The position numbers and the translations under genes were made by a program. A stretch of DNA of 64,000 nucleotides, taken from positions 186,001-250,000 of the forward strand of contig JAGIAR010000001.1 of the NCBI GenBank assembly GCA_017744735.1, read 5' to 3'. Positions 16,849 through 25,482 of the stretch are shown one piece after another. Under the pieces are notes generated by a model. It worked only from the letters and a program-made list of their open reading frames with translations, was not told the DNA's origin and searched no databases. Position 1 is the first letter of the stretch. The number at the start of each line of letters is the position of its first letter. The stretch is from Novosphingobium sp. Lineage in GTDB: Bacteria; Pseudomonadota; Alphaproteobacteria; Sphingomonadales; Sphingomonadaceae.

Positions 16849-17170
16849 GTGCCCCTCGCGGTCGATGGCCGACCTAAACCCCGAAACCCGCTGGGCGCAA
16901 CCGGCAAATAGGCCCGCCCCCGGCCTTTCCGAGCACCGGGGGCGGGCAACCGCCGGGCCGGGGGAGAAGGCCCGGCCCGCGGCGGTATCGCAGCCGCCCT
17001 GGCAAACGGCCCGATATATCGTGTTGGTAATGACTCGCATTAGCATATTTAGAGACGGTTTTCCCTCGCGTCAAGCAAGGGCCCGGCGGCTCTCAGGCAA
17101 GGCCGGTGGACAGGCTCCGCCAGCCCGGTTATTCCTGCGCAAACAACCGGAATTCAGGGGGAGAGAGACG
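16849..17170. other. Divergent intergenic region
   Basis: This 322-base gap separates the nitrobindin-like gene from the first tannase-family gene. It holds GC-rich sequence near the left gene and a shorter AT-richer patch around 17010-17060 that includes a Fur-like site. No small gene or RNA was recognised. Confidence 0.6.
17029..17044. promoter_or_regulatory. Possible Fur-type site
   Basis: AATGACTCGCATTAGC. The core AATGACTCGCAT is also present, inverted, upstream of tonB (52471-52493), and resembles sites upstream of the siderophore receptor and the PepSY gene. Here it lies about 130 bases before the tannase-family gene, so iron control of that gene is possible but less expected. Confidence 0.35.
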
Positions 17171-18775
17171 ATGGGCGGATTGCGGAAACCTTGGCGCGTG
17201 GCCCTTGGCGGAGCCGCTTCCGGGGCATTGCTCGCTTTCGCGGCGCCCGCCGCGGCCGCCGGCTGCGGCGATCTTGCCAAGCTCGATCTCGGCCAGGGCA
17301 AGGTCACTTCGGCCACGGTGATCGCCCCCGGCAGCTTCGAGCAGCCGGCCGCCGGGTTCGGCCCGCCGCCCGGGGTCGCAAACGCGGTCTACAAGAACCT
17401 GCCCGCCTTCTGCCGGGTGCAGGCGACCCTCACTCCCACCCCGGATTCGGACATCAAGGTCGAGGTCTGGCTTCCCGAGAAGGGCTGGAACGGCAAGTTC
17501 GTGGGCATCGGCAACGGGATCTGGGCCGGCCAGCTCAGCTATTCGCAACTCGCCGATCCGCTGTCCAAGGGCTATGCGGTCGCCACCACCGACACCGGGC
17601 ACACCGGCAGCGGGCTGACCGCCGAATGGGCGGTCGGCCATCCGGAAAAGCTGGTCGATTTCGGCCATCGCGCGGTGCATCTGATGACCGTGACCGGCAA
17701 GGCGGCGGTCAAGGCGCGCTACGGCAAGGCGCCCAAGCTGTCGTTCTGGAACGCCTGCTCCACCGGCGGGCGGCAGGGGCTGATGGAAGCCTATCGCTAT
17801 CCCGACGATTACGATGCGATCTCGGCGATGGCCCCGGCCAATCCGATGACCGCGCTGATGACCCAGAGCATGTGGCAGAACTGGGTGACCAAGCGCGAGC
17901 CGGGCGCGGCGCTGACCCCGCCGATCCTGGGCCTGGTCCATGCGGCGGTGATCCGGCAGTGCGACAAGCTCGACGGGCTGGAGGACGGCCTGGTGTCGCG
18001 CCCCGATGCCTGCGGCTTCGATCCCGGAACGCTGCTGTGCAAGCCCGGCACGACCGAAAGCTGTCTGACCCAGCCGCAGGTCAACGCGATGCGCGCGGTT
18101 TATGACGGCGTGCGCGCGAACAATGGCGACTGGCTGCTGCCGGGCTGGCCGGTGGGCAGCGAGATGCAGCTCGCGGCCCTGGTGAGCGGACCGCGCCCGT
18201 TCCCGGTCGCCTACGACTATTTCAACCTGCTCACCTACGGCGGCCGGCAGGGCTGGGACTGGAAGTCGATGGACTACGCGGTCGCCCTCGCCGACGCGCG
18301 GCAATACGGTGCCGGCATCCTCGATGTGCCGTCCGACGGGCTCGGCCCGTTCTTCGCGCGCGGCGGCAAGCTGCTGATGAGCCACGGCTGGACCGACGGG
18401 CTGATCCCGGCGAACAATTCGCTGGCGTTCTATCGCGGGCTTTACGGCGCGCTGCCGGCAGGCGCGGCGCAAAACCAGCTCCGCCTGTTCATGGTCCCGG
18501 GCATGGATCACTGCTCGGGCGGCGACGGCGCAACCGATTTCGATACGCTCGGTGCGATCGACGCCTGGGCGACCACCGGCCTCGCCCCCAACCGCATCGT
18601 CGCGACGCGTCCGACCACCCCGCCCCCGGGCATGCCGGGCGCCCCGCCCGCGGCGCCGCGCGAGCCGCTGTCGCGTCCGCTGTGCCCCTATCCCGAGGTG
18701 CCCGAATACAAGGGCTCGGGCGACCCGTCGATGGAGACCAGCTTCACCTGCGCGCTGCCGAAGGACGCAAGCTGA
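17171..18775 (+). CDS. Tannase/feruloyl esterase family protein, exported (copy A)
   Basis: A 534-residue exported esterase that would split ester bonds of phenolic acids (gallate, ferulate or similar). A signal peptide covers about 1-30. The catalytic triad is visible as S197 (CSTGGRQG), D409 (HGWTDGLIP) and H447 (GMDHCSGG). The cysteines next to the Ser and His (C196 and C448) form the disulfide that is typical of this family. A C-terminal Pro-rich stretch precedes RPLCPYPEVPEYKGSG. The start has GGGGAGAGAG as ribosome-binding site. It is convergent with the MFS gene and belongs to the same locus as copy B and a TonB-dependent receptor, pointing to use of plant polyphenol esters. The exact substrate cannot be read from sequence. 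Confidence 0.92.
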   Translation: MGGLRKPWRVALGGAASGALLAFAAPAAAAGCGDLAKLDLGQGKVTSATVIAPGSFEQPAAGFGPPPGVANAVYKNLPAFCRVQATLTPTPDSDIKVEVWLPEKGWNGKFVGIGNGIWAGQLSYSQLADPLSKGYAVATTDTGHTGSGLTAEWAVGHPEKLVDFGHRAVHLMTVTGKAAVKARYGKAPKLSFWNACSTGGRQGLMEAYRYPDDYDAISAMAPANPMTALMTQSMWQNWVTKREPGAALTPPILGLVHAAVIRQCDKLDGLEDGLVSRPDACGFDPGTLLCKPGTTESCLTQPQVNAMRAVYDGVRANNGDWLLPGWPVGSEMQLAALVSGPRPFPVAYDYFNLLTYGGRQGWDWKSMDYAVALADARQYGAGILDVPSDGLGPFFARGGKLLMSHGWTDGLIPANNSLAFYRGLYGALPAGAAQNQLRLFMVPGMDHCSGGDGATDFDTLGAIDAWATTGLAPNRIVATRPTTPPPGMPGAPPAAPREPLSRPLCPYPEVPEYKGSGDPSMETSFTCALPKDAS

Positions 18776-18785
18776 CGAGCGGATC

Positions 18786-18864
18786 AATTCGGCGGCAGCT
18801 TACGCATTTCAGGTTGCGCGAAGCACGCGGCGGCGCATCCTAATTGGTAAACTGTCACCGAATT
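18786..18864. repeat. REP pair 5/6 (one degenerate), 5 kb from the RAYT gene
   Basis: A degenerate forward copy AATTCGGCGGCAGCTTACGC at 18786-18805 and an inverted good copy GGTAAACTGTCACCGAATT at 18846-18864. The order, forward then inverted, is the same as the pair downstream of the RAYT gene. It lies between the convergent tannase-family and MFS genes. Confidence 0.75.
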
Positions 18865-18873
18865 ACCCCAGTC

Positions 18874-18907
18874 AGGGTTCCCCCTCCCACGGCGGGAGGG
18901 GAACCCT
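18874..18907. terminator. Bidirectional hairpin between convergent genes
   Basis: AGGGTTCCCC(C)TCCC pairs with GGGAGGGGAACCCT across a five-base loop. It lies between the tannase-family gene ending at 18775 and the MFS gene ending at 18914. No long T-run follows, so efficiency is uncertain. Confidence 0.55.
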
Positions 18908-18913
18908 GCTCCG

Positions 18914-20161
18914 TCAATCGAACGCGGTGGTCAGTTCCGGCGCCGCCACCTCGCCCACGATGCGCGGTGCGGTTTCCTTCAGGAACAGCGCGGTCACGCC
19001 GCCCAGCACCGCCACGGCGGCGAGGAACCAGCACGGCGCCGCAAGCCCGTAGGCATCCGACAGCCGCCCGGCGAGCGACGGGCCGAACACTCCGCCAAGG
19101 ATCTCGCCCACCCCCATCACGATCCCCATCGCGGTCGCGACCTGGCGCGGGCTGACCGATTCGCTCGGCACGGTGGCCATGAACATCGGGAATATCCCGT
19201 TGAACAGCCAGCCGACGAAGAACAGCACGCCCATCACCCAGGCCGAGCCGGTGTAATAGATCGCCGCCAGCGGCAGGACGACGCCGACGAACGGCATCGC
19301 CACCATCACCGGCTTGCGCCCGATGAAGTCCGACAGGGCGGTGACGGCGAAGCTCGCGAGGAAGGACGAGACCCCGAGGACCGCCATCAGATTGGCCGCG
19401 GTCTGCTTGTCGATCCCGCGATACTGGGTCAGCACCAGCGGCATGAACGACCAGGTGATCACCAGATAGGACACCAGCAGAACCGCCATCACCGCGCAGG
19501 CGACGACGTTGCGGTTGCCGAGCGTCTCGACCAGCGGCAGCCGCTCGCCCGCCACCCGCTGCGGCGCCTTCGGGATCGATCGTTCGACCACGAACAGCAT
19601 CACCAGCAGCGCGCAGATCAGCCCCGGCACCGCCGCGAGGAAGAAGGCGTGGCGCCAGCCCCAGGCCAGTGCGACCGGCACCAGCACCAGCGGCGCGACG
19701 GTCGATCCCAGCAGGCTGGAGCCGACGTTCTGAGTCACCCCCATCGCCAGCGCGCGCCATTTGGGGCTGACTTCGGCCGCGACCATCGCGTGGCTGATCG
19801 GCATGACCCCGCCTTCGGAAAGGCCCATCAGCAGGCGCGCGGCGAACAGCGTGAGGAAGGTCGAGGCGAGCCCCGAAACCACCGAGCAGACCGAGAAGAT
19901 CAGCCCGGCGGTGACGATGATGATCTTGCGCCGGGCGATCTTGTCGGACAGCCAGCCGACGAAGATCGCCGCCACCGCCCAGGTGAACGACAGGCCCGCG
20001 CCGAGCAGGCCGACCTCGGTGTAGCTCAGCCCCAGCTCGGGCTGGATGAACGGCATCAGGAAGTTGATCGCGTTGCGATCGAAGAACAACACCCCGAAAT
20101 TGACGCACAAGATCGCGACCAGCACGATCTGGTATCGGGCACTCGAACGGCCTGCCTGCAT
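18914..20161 (-). CDS. MFS transporter, anion:cation symporter (ACS)-like
   Basis: A 415-residue inner-membrane carrier with about 12 helices. The motif FFDRNAINFLMP in the first helix and GWLSDKIARRK in the loop between helices 2 and 3 fit the ACS branch, which takes up organic anions including aromatic acids. The start has GGGGGAGAG upstream. It lies 36 bases after tannase-family copy B on the same strand, which itself follows a TonB-dependent receptor, so the three are probably one operon: outer-membrane entry, ester cleavage and inner-membrane uptake. A gallate- or hydroxycinnamate-like substrate is inferred from context only. Confidence 0.88.
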   Translation of the reverse strand: MQAGRSSARYQIVLVAILCVNFGVLFFDRNAINFLMPFIQPELGLSYTEVGLLGAGLSFTWAVAAIFVGWLSDKIARRKIIIVTAGLIFSVCSVVSGLASTFLTLFAARLLMGLSEGGVMPISHAMVAAEVSPKWRALAMGVTQNVGSSLLGSTVAPLVLVPVALAWGWRHAFFLAAVPGLICALLVMLFVVERSIPKAPQRVAGERLPLVETLGNRNVVACAVMAVLLVSYLVITWSFMPLVLTQYRGIDKQTAANLMAVLGVSSFLASFAVTALSDFIGRKPVMVAMPFVGVVLPLAAIYYTGSAWVMGVLFFVGWLFNGIFPMFMATVPSESVSPRQVATAMGIVMGVGEILGGVFGPSLAGRLSDAYGLAAPCWFLAAVAVLGGVTALFLKETAPRIVGEVAAPELTTAFD

Positions 20162-20196
20162 TATGCTCTCCCCCTTCGCCGTGCCCTTTGCGGGTC

Positions 20197-21783
20197 TCAG
20201 GCCGGGGGCCTGCAGGCGAAGCTTGCGGCCTTGCTAGCATCTCCGCCGAGATATTGCGCGTGGTTTGGATAGGGGCACAGCGGGCGCGTTTCGTCGGGCT
20301 TCGCGCTGCGATGCGCGGTCACGGCTTCGGGTGCCTGGCCCTTCTCCACCCAGTCGACCAGCGGCCCGAGCAGGTCGAACTGGTCGAAGCTGTTGCCGCC
20401 GCCGCAGTGGAGCATTCCGGGGACCATGTAGAACCGGCTGGCGTCGGTGAAGGCTGCGCCGTTGGTCTGCGCGGCGCGCTGGTAATAATCCCAGGTCGCG
20501 AAAGCGGAGAACCAGAAGTCCGACACGCCGTGGTAGAACAGGATCTTGCCGCCATGGTCGAGATAGGTGTTGAGGTTGGTCCAGTAGGGGGTGTCGGTCA
20601 GCCGCCCGGCCGCATCCCAGCGCAGCGCGTGCGCGCGCGCGTCGAGGTCGATGCTGGTCGCGGTGCTCGGCGGGCCGAACGGGCCGGGGCCGCCGGTCGG
20701 CAGGTAACCCATCGGCTTCGCCGCGATCCCGGTGTCGAACGGCACCGGCGCATAGATCGGGTAGCCCGCCTTGTCGAACGGCCCGGCGAAGCCCTTCTCC
20801 AGCGCCGCGACCTGGCCCGCGCCGAGGCAATTGTCTTTCTGCCCCTTCTTGCAGAGCAGCTTGCGGGGCTTGAAGTCGCACTGGGCGACGTTCTCGATCA
20901 TCCCGTCCTTGAGCCCGTCGAGCGTGTCGCATTGCGCCAGCACGCCGTCGACGATCGTCTTGCGCTGGGCGTCGGTCAGCACCAGGCTCAGGATCGGCTT
21001 GCCCGCCTTGTCCTTCGGCGCGGCGGCGTTGAACAGGGTCTGGGTATATTCGACCCCGAGGTTCGAATCCCCCGCACGCATCGCCGGGGCGCCGATCACG
21101 ATCCCGTCGAACAGCTCGGGATAGCGCTGCGACGCGAGCATCCCCTCGCGCCCGCCGGTCGAGCAGCCGGTCATGTAGCTGTGCGCGGCGGGCTGGCCGT
21201 AATAGGCGCGGGTGATCGCCTTGCCGAGCAGCGCCACCGTCTTGACCGAGGTCTCGGCGAAATCGAGCGCCGCGCGCTGATCGGCCATGAAGCTCTGGTC
21301 GAACACCGCGCCCTGGTGGCCGCTGTCGCTGCTGATCACCGCGAAGCCGCGCGCCAGCGCCGGGCGGTTGTCCGAGGCGACCGGGCCGATCGGCGGATTG
21401 ACCGTGCCGTTCAGCCCGCCCCCGCCCTGCAGCAGGAAGCGCCCGCTCCACCGATCGGGCAGCGCGATCGCGAAATGGATCCCGTAGGGCTTGCCGTCCT
21501 TGCCCTTGCGCTCGCCGATCGTGCCCTCGACCCGACAATGGGCCGGAAGCGGCGGCTGCGCGCCGAAACCGCCGGGGCCGCCGGCCTTGGCCGCCGAGGC
21601 ATCGACATGGGCCGCGGCGGTGATCCGCACATCGTCGCCGAAGGCGGCCTGCGCCATCGCCGCGCATTGCCCGGCGCTGCCGTTCGCTCCGTTCCCCTGC
21701 GGTATCGCCGGCGCGGCAAAACCGAATGCGAGGGCCGAGCCCGCAAGAAAAAGCGCATGACTGCGCGCCAGCCGAAAGCCCAT
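20197..21783 (-). CDS. Tannase/feruloyl esterase family protein, exported (copy B)
   Basis: A 528-residue exported esterase with a signal peptide up to about AAPA. The triad is S208 (GCSTGGREG), D422 (HGVSDFWFS) and H459 (GMLHCGGG), with the companion cysteines C207 and C460. It is clearly a diverged relative of copy A. The start at 21783 has a very good ribosome-binding site, CGGGAGGATCGA; an upstream in-frame ATG at 21846 would spoil the signal peptide. It lies between the TonB-dependent receptor (157 bases upstream) and the MFS carrier (36 bases downstream). It probably cleaves esters brought in by the receptor. Confidence 0.92.
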   Translation of the reverse strand: MGFRLARSHALFLAGSALAFGFAAPAIPQGNGANGSAGQCAAMAQAAFGDDVRITAAAHVDASAAKAGGPGGFGAQPPLPAHCRVEGTIGERKGKDGKPYGIHFAIALPDRWSGRFLLQGGGGLNGTVNPPIGPVASDNRPALARGFAVISSDSGHQGAVFDQSFMADQRAALDFAETSVKTVALLGKAITRAYYGQPAAHSYMTGCSTGGREGMLASQRYPELFDGIVIGAPAMRAGDSNLGVEYTQTLFNAAAPKDKAGKPILSLVLTDAQRKTIVDGVLAQCDTLDGLKDGMIENVAQCDFKPRKLLCKKGQKDNCLGAGQVAALEKGFAGPFDKAGYPIYAPVPFDTGIAAKPMGYLPTGGPGPFGPPSTATSIDLDARAHALRWDAAGRLTDTPYWTNLNTYLDHGGKILFYHGVSDFWFSAFATWDYYQRAAQTNGAAFTDASRFYMVPGMLHCGGGNSFDQFDLLGPLVDWVEKGQAPEAVTAHRSAKPDETRPLCPYPNHAQYLGGDASKAASFACRPPA

Positions 21784-21939
21784 TCGATCCTCCCGAAATG
21801 CCCGTTTTTCGGCAGCGACTGTTTCACGACAATGCTGCAGGTGCAAGCGGCCAAGCGCGCGTCCGGTCTCGCCTTCTTTCCCCGCAGGAGAGCAGGAAGA
21901 GAATCCCTCGGGCGAGACCGGGCGCCGCTAGGGCCTCCA

Positions 21940-24912
21940 TCAGAAGCTGGTCGACACCTGCAGCGTGAAAGTGCGGCCATAGGGGTTCGAATAGGACGAA
22001 TTGAACGCGCCTTGCGAGGTGATCATCAGCGGCGGATCCCTGTCGAACAGGTTCTGGACGGTGACTCCCAGCCGGTATCCCTTGAGGAAGCTTCCCAGCT
22101 GCTCGCCCGAATAGCCGAGCGTCAGGTCGAAGGTCGTCCAGGAGTCCACCTTCTGCGGCGGGACCACCGAATTATCGAGCGGATCGACCGCCTGATAGTT
22201 GGTGTACGAGCCGGTATAGTTGCCGAATAGCGTGGCGTTGAAGCCTCTCCAGAACATGCCGATCGATGCTCGCCCGCGCCACTCCACCGGCTGGTCCTGA
22301 TGGTTTTTCACGTCGACGAACGGCCCGCCCGCAACCACTTGCTGGGTGTTGTTCAGCACCGTGTTGACCGCCAGGTTGAAGTTCACCGAGCCGTCCGTGA
22401 TCGGCACCGTATAGTTGACCGCAGCGTCGATGCCGTCCTGCCTGGTGGCCGCCAGGTTGGTTTCGCGGCCGTCCAGGATCACGTTGACCAGGCAGGGGTT
22501 GGTGATCCCGCCGCCATAAAGGATGGGGCGGTCGAGGAACGCCTGCAGCGCCGGGTCCAGGGTACAAGTGTTCGGACCCGTCACATTGGTGTTGTTCACC
22601 GGGATGATAAACTTCCCGTAGCCTCCGAAGTCGGGCGCACCGCCGCCCAGCCAGGCGGTAATCACGTCGGGCCCGAGTATCCGGTCCTTGTAGGAGATAT
22701 TGTAGTAGGTGGCCGAGAACCGCAGGTTGCGGACCGGCGTGAAATCGCCGCCCAGCGACCAGTTCGTGGCCCGCTCGGGGCCGATGTCGGGATTGGCCAG
22801 GACGAACATCGCGGCATTGACGGAGCAGGTGGCGGGATTGCTCGGATCGAAGCAACTGGCGCTGGGCACGGTGCCGGGCCAGCTGTTGGGGAAGCCGCTG
22901 ATAACGAACCCGGCGGAAACCGCAGCCGGGTTCACGTCGGGCAGCCCCGGTGCGCGGAACGACGTGCCCCACGAACCGCGCAGGGTGAGCATATCGTTCA
23001 CTACCCAGGTCACGCCGACCTTCGGATTGGTGGTGGAGCCGACATCCGAATAGTTGTCGTACCGCACCGCTCCATCGACGGTCAGTTCCTGGATCAGCGG
23101 GACGTTCATGGCCGGTCCGACGATCGGCACGTAGAGCTCGCCGAACACCGAGTCGATCTCGCGCCGCCCGATGCTGCGATCCTTGTCGGTATCGAGCGCG
23201 AACACATTCAATGGGCCGCGGTTCGCGCCGTTGATGTTCCAGTTGGCGATCTTGGCGATTTCGCCGCCGAATGCCGACCGGACCGTTCCGCCGGGGAGGT
23301 CGAACAGCGGGCCGTCGAACTTGAGCACCCAGTCGTCGAAGGTGTTGAAGCCTTCCTGGATATTGTCGCCTTCGATCATGGCCAGATCGGCCGGGCTGAT
23401 CTGTGCGGTGCTGAACGGATTGATCTTGCCGGTGTCGATCAAATACTGAACCGCGGTGGGGTCGATGTTATTGCCGAAATTGCAGACATTGCAGGAATCG
23501 TCATATCCGTGGGTGAAATAGCCCTCGCCCTTCCAGCCCCCGGGCAGGGTCAGGTCGATGCCGCCGGTGACGTTGTAGTCTTTGACCAGATTATCCCAGT
23601 TCTGCAGGCCGGTGCTGCCCGAAATGTTGTAGCCGACGCTGATCGGAGAGCCCGGAGCGACGCCCGGAATGCCGGAGATATAGGCGGGATTGGGCTTGGT
23701 GAAATCGGGCTGCATCGTCACCGGGTTGATGAAGTAGGCCGGCACGGTGACGTTTAGCAGCGAACCCGTCGCGACCCCGCCGCCCATCTGGCGGGAGAAG
23801 GTGTGGCGGTGGCTGTAGCTTCCTTCGGCGAACAGGCTGAGCCAGTCGGTAACTTCCTGGTTGAAGAACGCCGAAACGTGATGCCGTTCGAGCTTGCCGG
23901 TATAGTCGGTATAATACGAAGTATCGATCAGATTCGGATCGTTCAGCCGCAGGTCGGCGAGGGTCAGCCCCACACCCGTCGCACTGTCGGGCAGGCCATA
24001 ATAGATCGTCGAGCCGGCGCGCGGAATGGCCGTGTTCGGAGGCGCAGGCGCAAACGGCGGGGGCGATACGAAGATATTGCCAGGACTGCCGGCGGAATTT
24101 GTGGCGCCGTTGATCCGCAGATCGGGTCCGCCCACGGACCGCAAATCCTGCCTGGTCCACGGGCTGTTGCTCGCCAGCCACGGATTGCGATGGGTATATT
24201 CATAGGAGACGATAATGTTGCCCGGGCGGCCATCGAGGTTCCAGTGGGTGCCCGCAGTGACGCCCGGCGTATATTCCCAACCTCCCGAATTGTTGCTGAC
24301 GCGAACCGAAGCTTCGATTCCCTCGAAATCCTTGCGAAGCACGTAGTTGACCACGCCGGCGACGGCATCCGAACCATAGATGGCCGAGGCCCCGTCGGCG
24401 ATCACCTCGATCCGCTCGATCGCCGCAAGCGGCACTTGGTTCGCTTCGGTGAAATTGGAGGCAGCGCCGGTCGCGACCACCCGGTGGCCATCCACCAGAG
24501 TCAAGGTGGCTGCGGAACCCAGCCCGCGCAGGTTGATCGCATTGCCCTGCTGGGAGTTGGCGCCGCTCGCCTGGGTACCGCCTTCGTGATAGGCGTCGAT
24601 GTTCCGAACCTGCGGCAGCGTCCGCACGACATCGGCCGCGGTGGTCATGCCGGTGGCCTGGATCTGCTCGCGGTCGAGCGTCACCGCCTCGCTGCCGACC
24701 GGCTTCACGCCCGAGATGTTGGTTCCGGTGCTGCCGACCACCACGATCTCGTTGACGTCGGTGCTCGCATCGTCGCTCGCCGCCTTGCCGTCGGGCACCG
24801 TGGTGTCCTTGCCGTCGTCCTGCGCCAGCGCCGGGGCGGCCTGCAGCAGCCCGATTGCCAGCGCCAGCGCCCCCGCGCCGCCCGCAAGCCGCGAATTGAA
24901 TAGCTTCCTCAC
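21940..24912 (-). CDS. TonB-dependent outer-membrane receptor
   Basis: A 990-residue receptor made from a GTG start (24912) with GGGAGA seven bases upstream. A signal peptide ends near APALAQ, followed by a short Asp-rich linker and a TonB box-like DVNEIVVVGS. The plug domain contains TTAADVVRTLPQVRN and NLRGLGSAATLTLVDGHRVV, and the barrel ends with the typical aromatic C terminus, RTFTLQVSTSF. The size and plug resemble the large sphingomonad receptors for carbohydrates and aromatic oligomers rather than siderophore receptors. It leads the tannase-MFS genes on the same strand, and a 12-base palindrome like LacI-family operators lies about 280 bases upstream. It probably imports a plant phenolic ester or a linked sugar. 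Confidence 0.93.
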   Translation of the reverse strand: MRKLFNSRLAGGAGALALAIGLLQAAPALAQDDGKDTTVPDGKAASDDASTDVNEIVVVGSTGTNISGVKPVGSEAVTLDREQIQATGMTTAADVVRTLPQVRNIDAYHEGGTQASGANSQQGNAINLRGLGSAATLTLVDGHRVVATGAASNFTEANQVPLAAIERIEVIADGASAIYGSDAVAGVVNYVLRKDFEGIEASVRVSNNSGGWEYTPGVTAGTHWNLDGRPGNIIVSYEYTHRNPWLASNSPWTRQDLRSVGGPDLRINGATNSAGSPGNIFVSPPPFAPAPPNTAIPRAGSTIYYGLPDSATGVGLTLADLRLNDPNLIDTSYYTDYTGKLERHHVSAFFNQEVTDWLSLFAEGSYSHRHTFSRQMGGGVATGSLLNVTVPAYFINPVTMQPDFTKPNPAYISGIPGVAPGSPISVGYNISGSTGLQNWDNLVKDYNVTGGIDLTLPGGWKGEGYFTHGYDDSCNVCNFGNNIDPTAVQYLIDTGKINPFSTAQISPADLAMIEGDNIQEGFNTFDDWVLKFDGPLFDLPGGTVRSAFGGEIAKIANWNINGANRGPLNVFALDTDKDRSIGRREIDSVFGELYVPIVGPAMNVPLIQELTVDGAVRYDNYSDVGSTTNPKVGVTWVVNDMLTLRGSWGTSFRAPGLPDVNPAAVSAGFVISGFPNSWPGTVPSASCFDPSNPATCSVNAAMFVLANPDIGPERATNWSLGGDFTPVRNLRFSATYYNISYKDRILGPDVITAWLGGGAPDFGGYGKFIIPVNNTNVTGPNTCTLDPALQAFLDRPILYGGGITNPCLVNVILDGRETNLAATRQDGIDAAVNYTVPITDGSVNFNLAVNTVLNNTQQVVAGGPFVDVKNHQDQPVEWRGRASIGMFWRGFNATLFGNYTGSYTNYQAVDPLDNSVVPPQKVDSWTTFDLTLGYSGEQLGSFLKGYRLGVTVQNLFDRDPPLMITSQGAFNSSYSNPYGRTFTLQVSTSF

Positions 24913-25482
24913 TCACATTCTCCCTGTTTTTGGCGCACCGCCTTCGGGCGATGTCGCGAACCCTCGAACCGCTGCCCGGAGAAAGAGGGGTGCACGCCGC
25001 CTTCGCCGTTCCACCGGTGCGGAACAGCACGAGCCGACGCTCGGACGGACGAAAACGGGCGCCCTTCCCCCTTTCCCGAGTCCGGACTTTTCAGGTCCCG
25101 GCTCTTCGGCATCGGGTTCTGGCGAGGCCCGCAGGGGTAAAAAAGTCGCCTATTTTACAATCCGCACCCCGCAGCCTGTGCGAGAGACAACGTTGTCCAT
25201 CCGGAGCGACGGGATCGGGTTCGCAAACTCGAACAAGAACAAGACAAAGAGCCACCGCCCCGCCCCGCACCGCACCGCACCGCACTCGGCGGGTCGGCGG
25301 GTCGGCGGAGGCGTGGAGGCGTCAACCGGGGGACATACGCCGCGCCGCCGGGCGCCTACGGCCAGCCCGCGAATGGCGCCCTGCGCTTCGCCGACCGGCC
25401 CCGCCGCAATTGCGGAGCCGGGCGCTAACCCCCTTTTCAACTTTATGTGCTTTGCTGCGCGGGTGGAAACGGGAGTTCGCCG
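24913..25482. other. Divergent intergenic region with palindrome and short tandem repeats
   Basis: This gap of 570 bases lies between the TonB-dependent receptor and parB-like gene. It holds a 12-base palindrome (25186-25197), four copies of CCGCA at 25265-25284 and about three copies of TCGGCGGG at 25286-25309. I see no convincing small gene or RNA; the open frames here have no recognisable protein features. Confidence 0.6.
25186..25197. promoter_or_regulatory. LacI-family-like operator palindrome
   Basis: GACAACGTTGTC is a perfect palindrome with the central CG typical of LacI-family operators; related TGACAACGTTGTCA-type sites precede TonB-receptor operons in alphaproteobacteria. It lies about 280 bases upstream of the receptor start. 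No lacI-type gene is in the window. Confidence 0.4.

Noticed and set aside
21820-21828. Half of a parS site (TGTTTCACG) about 3.6 kb from the parB-like gene
   Set aside because: The second half is missing (ACAATG follows), so it does not form the palindrome needed for ParB binding.
25265-25309. Short tandem repeats CCGCA and TCGGCGGG as a functional element
   Set aside because: They are short, GC-rich and non-coding; simple replication slippage explains them.
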